44,081 nt of DNA. Origin: Thermus arciformis. Lineage in GTDB: Bacteria; Deinococcota; Deinococci; Deinococcales; Thermaceae. Numbering within the stretch: position 1 is the first letter of the stretch; the number at the start of each line of letters is the position of its first letter. The notes under the pieces are model-generated. The model ran no database searches. It had not been told where the DNA came from and was given only the letters and a program-made list of their open reading frames with translations. Positions 16,480 to 27,275 of this stretch are shown one piece after another. The position numbers and the translations under genes were made by a program. The stretch spans positions 1 through 44,081 of the forward strand of contig NZ_FNBC01000019.1 of assembly GCF_900102145.1 (NCBI RefSeq), written 5' to 3'.

Positions 16480-16512
16480 GCGGGGGTACACTCCTGGGAG
16501 GGGCTTCCCCGG

Positions 16513-16518
16513 TAGAGT
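16513..16518 (+). promoter_or_regulatory. -10 box TAGAGT of a leaderless promoter
   Basis: TAGAGT ends 6 bases before the ATG of the 59-residue membrane protein. No clear -35 box is seen. Confidence 0.4.
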
Positions 16519-16524
16519 GCGGGC

Positions 16525-16704
16525 ATGTTCAAGGTGAAGGACCCGGAAAAGGCCCTCAAGGCCATCGCCCTCTTCCGCTACGCCCTGGCGGCCCTCTTCC
16601 TCCTCCTCGCCCTCTTCCGCCCCGAGAAGCTCCTCTTCGGGGGCCTGGCCCTCCTCGCCCTCCTCATGGCCCGCTCGGGGTACTGCCCCCTGGTGCGCCG
16701 TTAA
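16525..16704 (+). CDS. Small DUF2892/YgaP-like inner membrane protein
   Basis: 59 residues starting MFKVKDPEKALKAIAL. It has two hydrophobic segments (about residues 17-30 and 38-50) and ends GYCPLVRR. The final G.CP pattern and two-helix layout resemble DUF2892/YgaP membrane domains. It lies between phr and the P450 gene, and its TAA stop forms part of the -10 box of that gene. Function unknown; it could help with membrane-bound carotenoid enzymes or be unrelated. Confidence 0.7.
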   Translation: MFKVKDPEKALKAIALFRYALAALFLLLALFRPEKLLFGGLALLALLMARSGYCPLVRR

Positions 16705-16713
16705 GATGCTCCC

Positions 16714-17883
16714 ATGAAGCGCCTTTCCCTGAGGGAGGTCCAGCCCTACCTAAGAAACCTCCAGCAAGATCCCCTCGCCGTCCTCCTGGAGTGGGGCCGG
16801 GCCCACCCCCGGCTCCTCCTTCCCCTGCCGGGCTTCCCCCTGGCCCTGGTCTTTGACCCCGAGGGGGTGGAGGGGGCGCTCCTCGCCGAGGGGACCACCA
16901 AGGCCACCTTCCAGTACCGGGCCCTCTCCCGCCTCACGGGAAGGGGCCTCCTCACCGACTGGGGGAAAAGCTGGAAGGAGGCCCGCAAGGCCCTCAAGGA
17001 CCCCTTCCTGCCCAAGGCGGTCAGGACCTACCGGGAGGCCATGGAGGAGGAGGCCCGGGCCTTCTTCGGGGAGTGGCGGGGGGAGGAGCGGGACCTGGAC
17101 CGGGAGATGCTCGCCCTCTCCCTACGCCTCCTCGGGCGGGCCCTCTTCGGAAAGCCCCTCTCCCCAAGCCTCGCGGAGCACGCCCTTAAGGCCCTGGACC
17201 GGATCATGGCCCAGACCCGAAGCCCCCTGGCCCTCCTGGACCTCCCCGCCGAGGCCCGCTTCCGGAAGGACCGGGCCGCCCTCTACCGCGAGGCGGAGGG
17301 GCTCATCGCCCACCCGCCCCTCTCCCACCTCCCCCGGGAACGGGCCTTAAGCGAGGCGGTGACCCTCCTGGTGGCGGGCCACGAGACGGTGGCGAGCGCC
17401 CTCACCTGGTCCTTCCTCCTCCTCTCCCACCGCCCCGACTGGCAGGAGAAGGTGGCGGAGGACGGGGCCATGGCCCTCGCCGCCTTCCAGGAGGCCCTGA
17501 GGCTCTTCCCCCCCGCCTGGGTCCTCACCCGGAGGCTGGAGAGGCCCCTCCTCCTGGGAAAGGATCGGCTCCCCCCGGGCGCCACCCTGGTCCTCTCCCC
17601 TTACGTGACCCAGAGGCTCTACTTCCCCGATGGGGAGGCCTTCCGGCCCGAGCGCTTCCTGGAGGAAAGGGGGACCCCTTCCGGGCGCTACTTCCCCTTC
17701 GGCCTGGGGCAGAGGCTCTGCCTGGGGCGGGACTTCGCCCTCCTCGAGGGCCCCATCGTCCTGCAGGCCTTCTTCCGCCGCTTCCGCCTAGACCCTCTCC
17801 CCTTCCCCCGGGTCCTCGCCCAGGTCACCTTGAGGCCCGAAGGCGGGCTTCCCGCGCGGCCCAAGGAGGAGGTGCGGGCGTGA
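16714..17883 (+). CDS. cyp175A1: Cytochrome P450 CYP175A1, beta-carotene 3-hydroxylase
   Basis: 389 residues, matching CYP175A1 of T. thermophilus in length and sequence. I-helix oxygen-binding motif LLVAGHETVAS, ExxR helix EALR, and heme-binding loop FPFGLGQRLCLG with the proximal cysteine. It hydroxylates both rings of beta-carotene to give zeaxanthin. ATG at 16714, with -10 TAAGAT 6 bases upstream (leaderless promoter inside the previous gene's end). The stop overlaps the cyclase GTG by 4 bases. Confidence 0.94.
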   Translation: MKRLSLREVQPYLRNLQQDPLAVLLEWGRAHPRLLLPLPGFPLALVFDPEGVEGALLAEGTTKATFQYRALSRLTGRGLLTDWGKSWKEARKALKDPFLPKAVRTYREAMEEEARAFFGEWRGEERDLDREMLALSLRLLGRALFGKPLSPSLAEHALKALDRIMAQTRSPLALLDLPAEARFRKDRAALYREAEGLIAHPPLSHLPRERALSEAVTLLVAGHETVASALTWSFLLLSHRPDWQEKVAEDGAMALAAFQEALRLFPPAWVLTRRLERPLLLGKDRLPPGATLVLSPYVTQRLYFPDGEAFRPERFLEERGTPSGRYFPFGLGQRLCLGRDFALLEGPIVLQAFFRRFRLDPLPFPRVLAQVTLRPEGGLPARPKEEVRA

Positions 17884-18578
17884 CCTACCTCGCCTTCCAC
17901 CTCGTCTTCCTCCTCCCGCCCCTCCTCCTCCTCCTGGCCACGGGCCTTCCCCGGCCCCCTAGGCTCTGGGCCTACCTCCTCATGCCCCTCATCGCCCTCC
18001 TTTACACCACCCCCTGGGACAACTACCTGGTGTGGAAAGGGGTCTGGGGCTACCCAGAAGGGAGGGTGCTCCTGCGCCTCGGGTACGTGCCCCTGGAGGA
18101 GTACCTCTTCTTCCTCCTCCAGCCCCTCCTCACCGGGGCCTTCCTCCACCGGGTGGCAGGGGCGCCGCCTTCGGCGGGGCGGGGCCTCGCCCGGGTGGTG
18201 GGGGGCGGGGTGTGGCTCCTCGTGGCCGCCCTGGGGGTCCTCCTCCTCGCCCTCGGGGGGAAGGGGCTTTACCTGGGGCTTATCCTCGCCTACTTCGCCC
18301 CCGTCTTCCTCCTGCAGTGGGCCTTCGGGGGAGACCTCCTCTGGGGCTGGCGGCGGGCCCTCCTCCTCGGGGTGGCCTTCCCCACCCTCTACCTCTGGTT
18401 CGCCGACGCCTGGGCCATCCGGGAGGGGATCTGGTGGATCTCCCCCCAGTACACCCTAGGCCTCGGGGCCTTCGGGCTTCCCCTGGAGGAGATGGCCTTC
18501 TTCCTCTTCACCAACCTGGCCGTGGTCCAGGGCCTCCTCCTCGCCTGGCACCCCGAGGCCCTGAGGCGCCTAAGATAA
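17880..18578 (+). CDS. crtY: Lycopene beta-cyclase, fused CrtYcd type
   Basis: 232 residues with about seven hydrophobic segments. It is built of two similar halves, each with a P(L)EE motif: YVPLEEYLFFLL near residue 70 and FGLPLEEMAFFLFTN near residue 200. This is the fused form of the heterodimeric CrtYc/CrtYd cyclases of actinobacteria and archaea. It would cyclise lycopene to beta-carotene, the substrate of the P450 whose gene overlaps it. GTG start inside the P450 stop. Confidence 0.88.
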   Translation: MTYLAFHLVFLLPPLLLLLATGLPRPPRLWAYLLMPLIALLYTTPWDNYLVWKGVWGYPEGRVLLRLGYVPLEEYLFFLLQPLLTGAFLHRVAGAPPSAGRGLARVVGGGVWLLVAALGVLLLALGGKGLYLGLILAYFAPVFLLQWAFGGDLLWGWRRALLLGVAFPTLYLWFADAWAIREGIWWISPQYTLGLGAFGLPLEEMAFFLFTNLAVVQGLLLAWHPEALRRLR

Positions 18579-18582
18579 CCCC

Positions 18583-19254
18583 GTGGCCGACCTCTGGGAA
18601 CGCCTGAAGGAAAGGCCCACGGGCAAGGCCCTGGGCCTCGTGGTGGAGGCCCTCCTCCTGCGAAGCCTCAAGGGGAGCCTCCGGGGGGTCTACCTGAGGG
18701 GGGAGGCGCCCGCGGGCCCCCTGGTCCTCGTCCTGAACCACCACGGCTTCTTTGACGGCCACCTGGCGTGGCTTCTGGGGAAACTCTACCAGAGGCCCCT
18801 AAGCCTCCTCGTGGCCGAGGAGAACCTGCGGGCCTTCCCCGTGCTGAAGCTTGTGGGGGCCTTGGAGGCGGGGCGGGTGCGGGAGGCCCTGCGGAGGCTT
18901 AAGCGGGGGGAGTGGGTGGCCCTCTTCCCCGAGGGGGCCATGCGCTACCCGGGGCCCCTGGGGCCCCTTCGGGAAGGGGCTTCTTGGCTTGCGGAAAAGG
19001 CGGGGGTTCCCCTCCTCCCCGTGGCCTTAAGGGTGGCCCTCCGGGGGTACGAGCACCCCGAGGCCTTCGTCTGGATCGGGAAGCCCATCCCCCCCAAGGA
19101 GGCCAGGGCCCTGGGGGGGCTTCTCCAGGGGCTGGACGCCCTCCTCGCCCAAACCCACCCCCGGGAGGTGCCAGAGGGCTTCCGGGAGGTGCTTCGGGGG
19201 AAGAGGAGCCTGGAGGAAAGGGTGCTTCCCCTGGTGAGGCTCTTTCGGCCATGA
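18583..19254 (+). CDS. PlsC-like acyltransferase, possible thermozeaxanthin acyltransferase
   Basis: 223 residues. NHHGFFDG (about residue 52) is the NHx4D catalytic motif, and FPEGAMRYPGPL the second substrate-binding block, of glycerophosphate-type acyltransferases. It lies between the lycopene cyclase and a glycosyltransferase. Thermus makes thermozeaxanthins, zeaxanthin glucosides esterified with branched fatty acids, so this protein is a natural candidate for the acylation step. That is inference from position; an ordinary phospholipid role is not excluded. GTG start 4 bases after the cyclase stop; the end overlaps the next gene by 4. Confidence 0.75.
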   Translation: MADLWERLKERPTGKALGLVVEALLLRSLKGSLRGVYLRGEAPAGPLVLVLNHHGFFDGHLAWLLGKLYQRPLSLLVAEENLRAFPVLKLVGALEAGRVREALRRLKRGEWVALFPEGAMRYPGPLGPLREGASWLAEKAGVPLLPVALRVALRGYEHPEAFVWIGKPIPPKEARALGGLLQGLDALLAQTHPREVPEGFREVLRGKRSLEERVLPLVRLFRP

Positions 19255-20273
19255 CGGGGGACTTCTTCTTCGGGGTCTTCCTTTTCCTCCTCCTGAGGTG
19301 GCTCGCCCTCCTCCATAACCTCCTCGCCTTCCCCCGCCTAAGGCCTCGCCCCACGCCCCCGAGGCCCACGGCCTCCATTCTCGTGCCGGCCCGGAACGAG
19401 GCGGAAAACCTAAAGAAGACCCTCCCCGCCCTCCTCCGGCAGGGGGCCCTCGAGGTCCTCGTCCTGGACGACCTCTCCGAGGACGGCACCGCCCAGGCCG
19501 CCCTGGAGGCGGCGGGGCACCACCCCGCCTTCCGCCTCCTCCGGGGCGCCCCCCTGCCCCCGGGCTGGACGGGGAAGAACTGGGCCTGCTTCCAGCTCGC
19601 CCAGGAGGCGCGGGGGGAGGTCTTGGTCTTCACCGACGCCGACGTCCTCTGGGAGGAGGGGGCCTTGGGGGGGCTTCTGGAGGCCCTGGAGGGGAAGGAG
19701 ATGGTCTCCGCCCTCCCCCGCCAGGAGGTGGGCCTTAGGGAGGGCGCCCTGGTGGCCTTCGTGATGCACGGGCTCCTCTCCTTCCTCCCCCACCCTCTTC
19801 TAGAAGGGCTACGGGTGGCGAACGGCCAGGTCCTGGCCTTCCGAAGGGCGGCCTACCTCGCCCTCGGGGGGCACGAAGCGGTGAAGGGGGAGGTCCTGGA
19901 GGACGTGGCCCTGGCCCGAAGGGCGCGGACCTACGGCCTCTTCCTGGGCAGGGGGCTTTTCCGGGCGCGGATGTACCGGGGCTACGGGGAGGCGGTGGCG
20001 GGCTTCGCGAAGAACTTTCTGGCGGTCCACCTGAAGAACCCCGCCGTCCTCCTGGGCTCGGCCTTTTACCACCTCGCCCTCTACACCCTGCCTTGGCTCT
20101 TTGGGCGTTGGGAACTTGGGCTTATGGGCCTTCTGGAGCGGCTTTGGGTGCAGAAGGCCCTCGGGGGGCCCCTCTGGCCCGCCCTCCTCACGCCCCTCGC
20201 CCCCCTTCTCCTCCTCCCCGTCTACCTCCTGGCCCTCCTCCCGGGAAGGCGCTGGAAGGGGCGGAAGGTGTGA
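19251..20273 (+). CDS. Family 2 glycosyltransferase, possible zeaxanthin glucosyltransferase
   Basis: 340 residues from the ATG at 19251, overlapping the acyltransferase stop (ATGA). An N-terminal membrane helix is followed by a GT-A domain: SILVPARNEAENL, LVLDDLSEDGT, FTDADV (DxD-type metal site) and LEDVALARRART. C-terminal hydrophobic segments suggest membrane attachment. It resembles the GT2 proteins found beside carotenoid genes (CruC type). Attaching glucose to zeaxanthin is the likely role given the acyltransferase before it and crtI after it, but this is inferred. Confidence 0.75.
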   Translation: MTGDFFFGVFLFLLLRWLALLHNLLAFPRLRPRPTPPRPTASILVPARNEAENLKKTLPALLRQGALEVLVLDDLSEDGTAQAALEAAGHHPAFRLLRGAPLPPGWTGKNWACFQLAQEARGEVLVFTDADVLWEEGALGGLLEALEGKEMVSALPRQEVGLREGALVAFVMHGLLSFLPHPLLEGLRVANGQVLAFRRAAYLALGGHEAVKGEVLEDVALARRARTYGLFLGRGLFRARMYRGYGEAVAGFAKNFLAVHLKNPAVLLGSAFYHLALYTLPWLFGRWELGLMGLLERLWVQKALGGPLWPALLTPLAPLLLLPVYLLALLPGRRWKGRKV

Positions 20274-20277
20274 CGCT

Positions 20278-20337
20278 GGCTGGTCCCCCGGGAAAGGCTG
20301 GAGTGGACCCACAGCCTGGTCACTCCCGGGGGCAGCC
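20278..20337 (+). other. Strong compound hairpin between glycosyltransferase and crtI
   Basis: Three nested stems: GGCTG (20278-20282) with CAGCC (20333-20337); CCCCCGGGA (20285-20293) with TCCCGGGGG (20324-20332); AGGCTG (20295-20300) with CAGCCT (20312-20317). No T-run follows. It lies 5 bases after the glycosyltransferase stop and upstream of the probable leaderless crtI start, so in RNA it would be the 3' end of the upstream message. It may block exonucleases or slow polymerase. Confidence 0.6.
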
Positions 20338-20380
20338 CCCTGTGTGGGCCAGGCCCAACTCGGCGGGACGGAAAGCCTGG

Positions 20381-20386
20381 TAGACT
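20381..20386 (+). promoter_or_regulatory. crtI -10 box TAGACT, leaderless
   Basis: TAGACT ends 7 bases before the crtI ATG, the spacing of leaderless Thermus promoters; there is no ribosome-binding site. No convincing -35 box is visible. Confidence 0.5.
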
Positions 20387-20393
20387 CCTCTCC

Positions 20394-22957
<2,564 letters not shown>

Positions 22958-22958
22958 G

Positions 22959-23078
22959 AGGATCGGCTTCCGCCACCTCCTGGTGCACGAGTACCTGGAC
23001 ATTGACCGCCGCATCGTCCACCGGGTCCCCCGGGAAAACCTCGAGGCCCTGGGCCGGGTCTTCGCCCGGTTCCTCTAG
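22959..23078 (+). pseudogene. HepT-like (DUF86) HEPN toxin, C-terminal fragment
   Basis: A 39-codon open stretch reads GFRHLLVHEYLDID then NLEALGRVFARFL and ends in TAG. That is the C-terminal part of HepT/DUF86 proteins, including the conserved R-x4-H-x-Y motif of HEPN RNases (usually RN.LVH.Y..ID). No start codon, N-terminal helices or MntA nucleotidyltransferase partner gene remain; the fragment begins right after the idi stop. It is a remnant of a lost HepT-MntA toxin-antitoxin pair. Confidence 0.65.
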
Positions 23079-24016
23079 GCCCCGGGGATGTGCATCAGCG
23101 CCCGGGGGTACGGCTCCAGGAGGGCCTGGGCCTCCACGTAGGGCTCGGCGAAGCGCCGGGCCCAGGAGGCGAGGAGGGCCAGGGGGGCCTCGAGGGGCAG
23201 GCGCTCCTCGCGGAAGTCCGCAAGGAGGTCCAGGAAGTGGGCCTTCTCCCTTGGGGTGAGGGCCTTCTTGAAGTAGCCGAAGGCGTGGAGGAGGGCGTCG
23301 GCCATGGCTCCCAGGCGCCAAAGCCTCTCCGTGGCCCGCAAGAACCCCTCCTCGTAGGCCCCACGGACCTCGGGAAAGGGCCTCCCCTGGGCCTCGGCGA
23401 GGAGGCGGCCCAGGGCCCTCGCCTCCTTCTGGCTGTAGGCCAGGAGGAGGAGCTTGTAGCGGGCGTGGAAGGCCATGAGGCCGGGGAGGTCCTCCACCCG
23501 CCGAAGCCGGGCCAAGGCGAAGATGCGGGTGAAGAAGTGGGCCCGGATGCGAGGGTTGGTGAGCCTCCCCTCGTCCTCCTTGGGGAGGAGGGGGAAGGCC
23601 TCCTCCACCGCCTTGGCGAAAAGCCCGGGGCCTTTCCCCACCACCCCGCCCCCTTCGGCGTGGGCGTAGACCTTGGCGTCCTTCAGGGCGCAGGAGGGGG
23701 AGCGGTTCTTGAGGAGGAAGCCCTCCACCTCCCCAAGGCCCTGGAGGAAGCCCAGGCTGAAGGCCCGCATCCTCTCCGTGAGGTCCTCCCCCGTCTTGGG
23801 CTGGACCATCCTCGGGCCCTCCTCCCCCCGCACCAGGCGCACCACGGGCCTCGGCACCCCGAGGCCGATCTCCACCTCCGGGCAGACGGGGAGGAAGTCC
23901 ACGTGCGCCTTCAGGGCCGCCACCACCTTGTCGGGGATGAGCTCCCCCGAGTAGCGCACCGCGGCGAAGCCCAGACAGGCGCTCACCACCAGACGGGGCT
24001 TAGGCCAAGGCTCCAC
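23075..24016 (-). CDS. TudS/DUF523-DUF1722 (YbgA-like) protein
   Basis: 313 residues from the GTG at 24016, chosen because -10 box TACCAT lies 6 bases before it; the longer frame adds 15 doubtful codons. N-terminal DUF523: VSACLGFAAVRYSGELIPD and FLPVCPEVEIGLGVPR, cysteines that in TudS desulfidases bind an iron-sulfur cluster. SPSCALKDAKVY carries the third conserved cysteine region. C-terminal DUF1722 begins near residue 180 (HFFTRIFALARLR). YbgA-type proteins are often found next to photolyases, as here. Exact reaction unproven; thiouracil-type desulfuration is possible. Confidence 0.82.
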   Translation of the reverse strand: MEPWPKPRLVVSACLGFAAVRYSGELIPDKVVAALKAHVDFLPVCPEVEIGLGVPRPVVRLVRGEEGPRMVQPKTGEDLTERMRAFSLGFLQGLGEVEGFLLKNRSPSCALKDAKVYAHAEGGGVVGKGPGLFAKAVEEAFPLLPKEDEGRLTNPRIRAHFFTRIFALARLRRVEDLPGLMAFHARYKLLLLAYSQKEARALGRLLAEAQGRPFPEVRGAYEEGFLRATERLWRLGAMADALLHAFGYFKKALTPREKAHFLDLLADFREERLPLEAPLALLASWARRFAEPYVEAQALLEPYPRALMHIPGA

Positions 24017-24063
24017 CCCTCCATGGTACCCTTCCCACAAGAAAAGGGCCCTCGGAGCCACGG

Positions 24064-24099
24064 GAAAAACACCCCGCCCTGGCTAAAGCCAGAGCGGGG
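24064..24099 (-). terminator. Rho-independent terminator after aioA, related to the structured repeat
   Basis: On the minus strand a 12-bp stem with one mismatch (24099-24088 with 24083-24072, loop of four) is followed by TGTTTTT. It shares CCCCGCTCTGGC...GCCAG.GCGGGG and the adjacent GGGG(A)CCCC with repeat copy B in reverse orientation, and the aioA stop codon lies in CTAAG just before it. Confidence 0.75.
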
Positions 24100-24112
24100 T
24101 CCCCAAGAGGGC

Positions 24113-26698
24113 TTAGTCAAACTTGTTCTGCTGCAAGACGCTCGCCGTCTGCTGCACGGAGGGGATGGCCCCCGCCACCTTGCGGAGGTTGGCCCGGGTG
24201 CCCTTGTACCAGGGGATGGTGGTCTTGGGGTCGGTGTAGCCGGAGACCAGGGAGTTGGAGGTGCCCCGCCAGTGGTACATCACCAGGAAGAGGGTGCCCG
24301 GCTTCACCGCGTCCGTGACGTAGACGAGGAAGGTGCCGTTCCCCTCCTCGTTGTAGACCTCCACCAGGTCCCCGGACTGGAGGCCGAGGCGCCTGGCGTC
24401 CTCGGGGTTCACCTCCACGTAGGGGAGGGGGAGGGCCAGGGCCTTCTCGGGGAGGCGGCGGTCGTGGTAGGCGGTCTGCCAGATGGTCTGGGCCCGGCCG
24501 GTGGTGACCCAGAAGGGGTACTGCCGGGCCTTCTCCCCCTCGAGGTACTTGGCCACCTCCGCGGGGTAGCCTTCCCAGTCGTCGGTGCCGTACCACTTGA
24601 ACTTGCCGTCAGGGGTGCCGAACTTGTAGGTGTAGCGCCGGACCGTGCCCACGAGCTTCCCCGTCTTGGGGTCGCGGCGCACGGGGGTCTGGATGCCCTT
24701 CTGGCCCAGCTCCTTCAGGAGCTTGTAGGTGACCCCCTTGTAGTTCTCGGCCTCCAGCTTGGCCTCGTCCTCCTCGCTCACGCGGTTGTCGCCGAACTCC
24801 TCGGCCCCGGCGAGGAAGACGTCCTCGTCCGTCTTCCAGTCCTTGCCGAACTCAAACTTGGCGGCCTCCTGGGCCTTGCCCTCGGCCCGGTAGAGCTCGG
24901 CGATCCGCAAGCCCACCAGCTTGAAGATCTCCCAGTCGGGCTTGGCCTCCCCGGGCGGGTCCATGAACTTCTCGTAGAGGCGGAGGAGGCGGCTGTTGCA
25001 GTTGATGGAGGTGTCGTTGGCCTCGCCCCAGGCGGCGGCGGGGAGGATGAGGTGGGCGTCCCGGGCCGTCTCGGTCATGTAGATGTCCTGGACCACCATG
25101 AAGAGGGCGTCGGGGTCCTGGTAGAGGACGTCCAGGATCTTCTGGGCCCGCTCCCGTATGGTCCCGGGCTCGCCCCCGGCGCCGAGGGCCTTGGTGAGCT
25201 TCTCCGTGCGCTCGTGGATGCGCTTGCGGAAGACCTGGTTGTTGGGGGTGGAGAGGTAGGGGTCGTTGGCGATGACCCAGTAGAACTTGCCCTTGCCGTC
25301 GGTGAGGAACTTGTCCACGTTGACGGGGGGCCCGCCCCGGTAGATGGAGCCCGGGGTGGGGGCGGGGGGACGGACGTACCCCTCCTGGTGCCCGCCCTGG
25401 CGGCCGCAGCCCGTGCCGGGCCGGCCGATGTTGTGGGTGAGGACGGCGAGCTGGACGATGGCCGCTACCTGGTCGTAGTTCTTCATGTTCCAGATGATGC
25501 CCTTCTCGTAGATGGTGAGGGTGCGGCGCTTGAACCGGCCCGCCTTGGGCTTGGCGATCCAGTCGGCGGCCTTCTCAATCTCCGCCCGGGAAACCCCGGT
25601 GATGCGCTCCGCCTGGGCCATGAACTCGGCGTAGGGCACGGAGAGCTTAAGGCTTTTCGCCTTGTACTCCTCAAAGAGGGCCATGTCCGTGCGGGCCTGG
25701 AGGTAGGCCATGTCGTAGTAGCCCTTCTCCCAGACCGCCCGGGCGATGGCGTTGGCCAGGATGTAGTCCGTGCCCAGGTTGGGCCGGAGGAGCATCACCC
25801 GGTCCGGGGCCACCTGGGCGGCCACGGTGTAGGAGCTGGTCTTCCTGGGGTCAATGACGATGAGGTAGCCGGGCTCGGCGGGCTCGCCCCGTTCAAAGAC
25901 CTGCTGCTTCTCCGCCACCGTGGCCCCCTGGATGTTGGGGAGCATGTGCTCCACGTAGAACACCGTGGCCGTCTCGTAGGGGTTCGCCCCCCAGAGGACG
26001 ATGGTGTCGGCGAGCCGGGCGTCCTCGTAGGTGTAGTTCAGCTCGTGGACGCCCCTCTCCCGGCTTCCCCAGACCTCGGAGTTGTAGGCGGGGCGGTTGT
26101 GGATGGCGATGTGCTTCACGGAGAGGGCGGCGAAGAAGAGCTTCCCGGCGCCATAGTTGTCCTCAAAGCCCTGGCCCGAACCCCCGTGGTCGTAGCACTT
26201 CACGGCGATGTTGTCGTCGTTGCCGTCCCGGTCCCGGATGCCCTTGATGAGGAGGCCCATGAGGGTCAGGGCGTCCTGCCAGGTGATGGCCTGGAACTGG
26301 TCGCCCACCCTGAGGAGGGGGTAGGTGAGCCGGTCCTGGGTGCCCCGGTCTAGGCTCCAGACGGTGAGGGCGTTGGTGCCGCCGCGGATGGAGTAGTCGC
26401 CCCGGTTGATGGGGCTGTCCTTGGCGGGGACGATGACCACGTGGTACTGCTGGCCGTCCCTGCCCACGGTGACGGCGTGCATGGTCTCCGTGTAGCTCTG
26501 GCCGGCCAGGGGGGGCTGGGGCGTGGAGAGGTCCAGGCCGAAGGCGTTCTGGGAAGGCTTAGGCCCGCCCTGCTCGCCCACCGGCCAGACGTACACCTTA
26601 TAGCCGCACCCCACGTTGCAGTACTGGCAGACGGTGTTGTAAACCTTGGCGTTCTTGGGTGGGATAGGAAGCTGGTCCCTACGAGGAATGAGCGCCAT
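24113..26698 (-). CDS. aioA: Arsenite oxidase large subunit AioA (molybdopterin)
   Basis: 861 residues, the length of arsenite oxidase catalytic subunits. CQYCNVGCGYKVYVWP near the start gives Cys24, Cys27 and Cys31 for the [3Fe-4S] cluster, closely matching the AioA form CxxCxVGCGYxVY. Later molybdopterin-binding blocks include GPPVNVDKF, VQDIYMTETARDAHLILPAA and WVTTGRAQTIWQTAYHD. It oxidises arsenite to arsenate and passes electrons to the Rieske subunit. No own signal peptide; it would be exported with AioB by the TAT pathway. Strong ribosome-binding site; 12 bases after the aioB stop. Confidence 0.92.
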   Translation of the reverse strand: MALIPRRDQLPIPPKNAKVYNTVCQYCNVGCGYKVYVWPVGEQGGPKPSQNAFGLDLSTPQPPLAGQSYTETMHAVTVGRDGQQYHVVIVPAKDSPINRGDYSIRGGTNALTVWSLDRGTQDRLTYPLLRVGDQFQAITWQDALTLMGLLIKGIRDRDGNDDNIAVKCYDHGGSGQGFEDNYGAGKLFFAALSVKHIAIHNRPAYNSEVWGSRERGVHELNYTYEDARLADTIVLWGANPYETATVFYVEHMLPNIQGATVAEKQQVFERGEPAEPGYLIVIDPRKTSSYTVAAQVAPDRVMLLRPNLGTDYILANAIARAVWEKGYYDMAYLQARTDMALFEEYKAKSLKLSVPYAEFMAQAERITGVSRAEIEKAADWIAKPKAGRFKRRTLTIYEKGIIWNMKNYDQVAAIVQLAVLTHNIGRPGTGCGRQGGHQEGYVRPPAPTPGSIYRGGPPVNVDKFLTDGKGKFYWVIANDPYLSTPNNQVFRKRIHERTEKLTKALGAGGEPGTIRERAQKILDVLYQDPDALFMVVQDIYMTETARDAHLILPAAAWGEANDTSINCNSRLLRLYEKFMDPPGEAKPDWEIFKLVGLRIAELYRAEGKAQEAAKFEFGKDWKTDEDVFLAGAEEFGDNRVSEEDEAKLEAENYKGVTYKLLKELGQKGIQTPVRRDPKTGKLVGTVRRYTYKFGTPDGKFKWYGTDDWEGYPAEVAKYLEGEKARQYPFWVTTGRAQTIWQTAYHDRRLPEKALALPLPYVEVNPEDARRLGLQSGDLVEVYNEEGNGTFLVYVTDAVKPGTLFLVMYHWRGTSNSLVSGYTDPKTTIPWYKGTRANLRKVAGAIPSVQQTASVLQQNKFD

Positions 26699-26710
26699 AT
26701 CTTAACCTCC

Positions 26711-27193
26711 TCACACGTTCTTCACGCGGCCCCAGATGAGGCCCGCCACGGCCACGGCGTAGATGTCGCCCTTGCCGTCCACGCGAAGGGGGATCTGGGG
26801 GAGCCAGGAGCTGGCCAGGCCCTGGTAGGTCTGGCCCGCCTTGGCAGGGTCAAACATGGAGTAGTGGCAGCGGCAGAGGAAGCGGCCCCCCTCGTACTGG
26901 ACGGGACAGCCCATGTGGGTGCAGAGGGCGGAGAAGGCCACGATGTCCCGCTCCCGTCCCACCCCGCCGATGGCGGGCCGGCCGAGCTTGACCAGGATGG
27001 CCGGGGAGGAGGCGTCGGGGTAGTTGAAGGTGATGGGCTGGCCCGTCTTGACCTGGGAGAGGTTGGCCACCTTCACCGCGGGGTAGGTGAGGCTCGGGGC
27101 GTACCCGAGCTGGGCCTTGCCGCCTGCGGCGAAAAGGGCGGTGGCCGCAGCGGTGAGCTGAACAAAACGCCTCCGGCTCAGGGTTTGCGTCAT
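26711..27193 (-). CDS. aioB: Arsenite oxidase Rieske subunit AioB
   Basis: 160 residues. The start MTQTLSRRRFVQLTAAATAL is a twin-arginine (TAT) signal. The Rieske cluster ligands are Cys91-x-His93 (CTHMGC) and Cys107-x2-His110 (CRCH), with Cys96 and Cys109 placed for the stabilising disulfide. It relays electrons from AioA to cytochrome c or a similar acceptor. ATG supported by a GGAGGG site. First gene of an aioBA operon, with a TTGACA -35 box upstream, divergent from an ArsR-type regulator. Confidence 0.92.
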   Translation of the reverse strand: MTQTLSRRRFVQLTAAATALFAAGGKAQLGYAPSLTYPAVKVANLSQVKTGQPITFNYPDASSPAILVKLGRPAIGGVGRERDIVAFSALCTHMGCPVQYEGGRFLCRCHYSMFDPAKAGQTYQGLASSWLPQIPLRVDGKGDIYAVAVAGLIWGRVKNV

Positions 27194-27225
27194 ACTTTTG
27201 TCCCTCCTTCCTTTGACGGTTTGAA

Positions 27226-27254
27226 CGTTATCATAGCGGATCGGCGTTTGTCAA
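27226..27254 (-). promoter_or_regulatory. aioBA promoter
   Basis: Minus-strand TTGACA at 27254-27249, with an AT-rich -10 region around 27226-27233 (TGATAACG) 15-17 bases further on. The message would carry a leader of about 30 bases with a ribosome-binding site. Confidence 0.55.
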
Positions 27255-27275
27255 CGGAAACAAAACCTCTCCAAA

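Noticed and set aside
20274-20393. Possible second riboswitch before crtI
   Set aside because: The hairpin lacks any conserved core of known riboswitch classes, including the cobalamin core seen at 38583-38618, and crtI looks leaderless.
23090-26353. 1087-codon plus-strand frame without stops
   Set aside because: It is antisense to the TudS-DUF1722 and aioA genes, is rich in Gly, Val and Leu from high-GC shadow coding, and has no recognisable domain. The minus-strand genes have full motif support.
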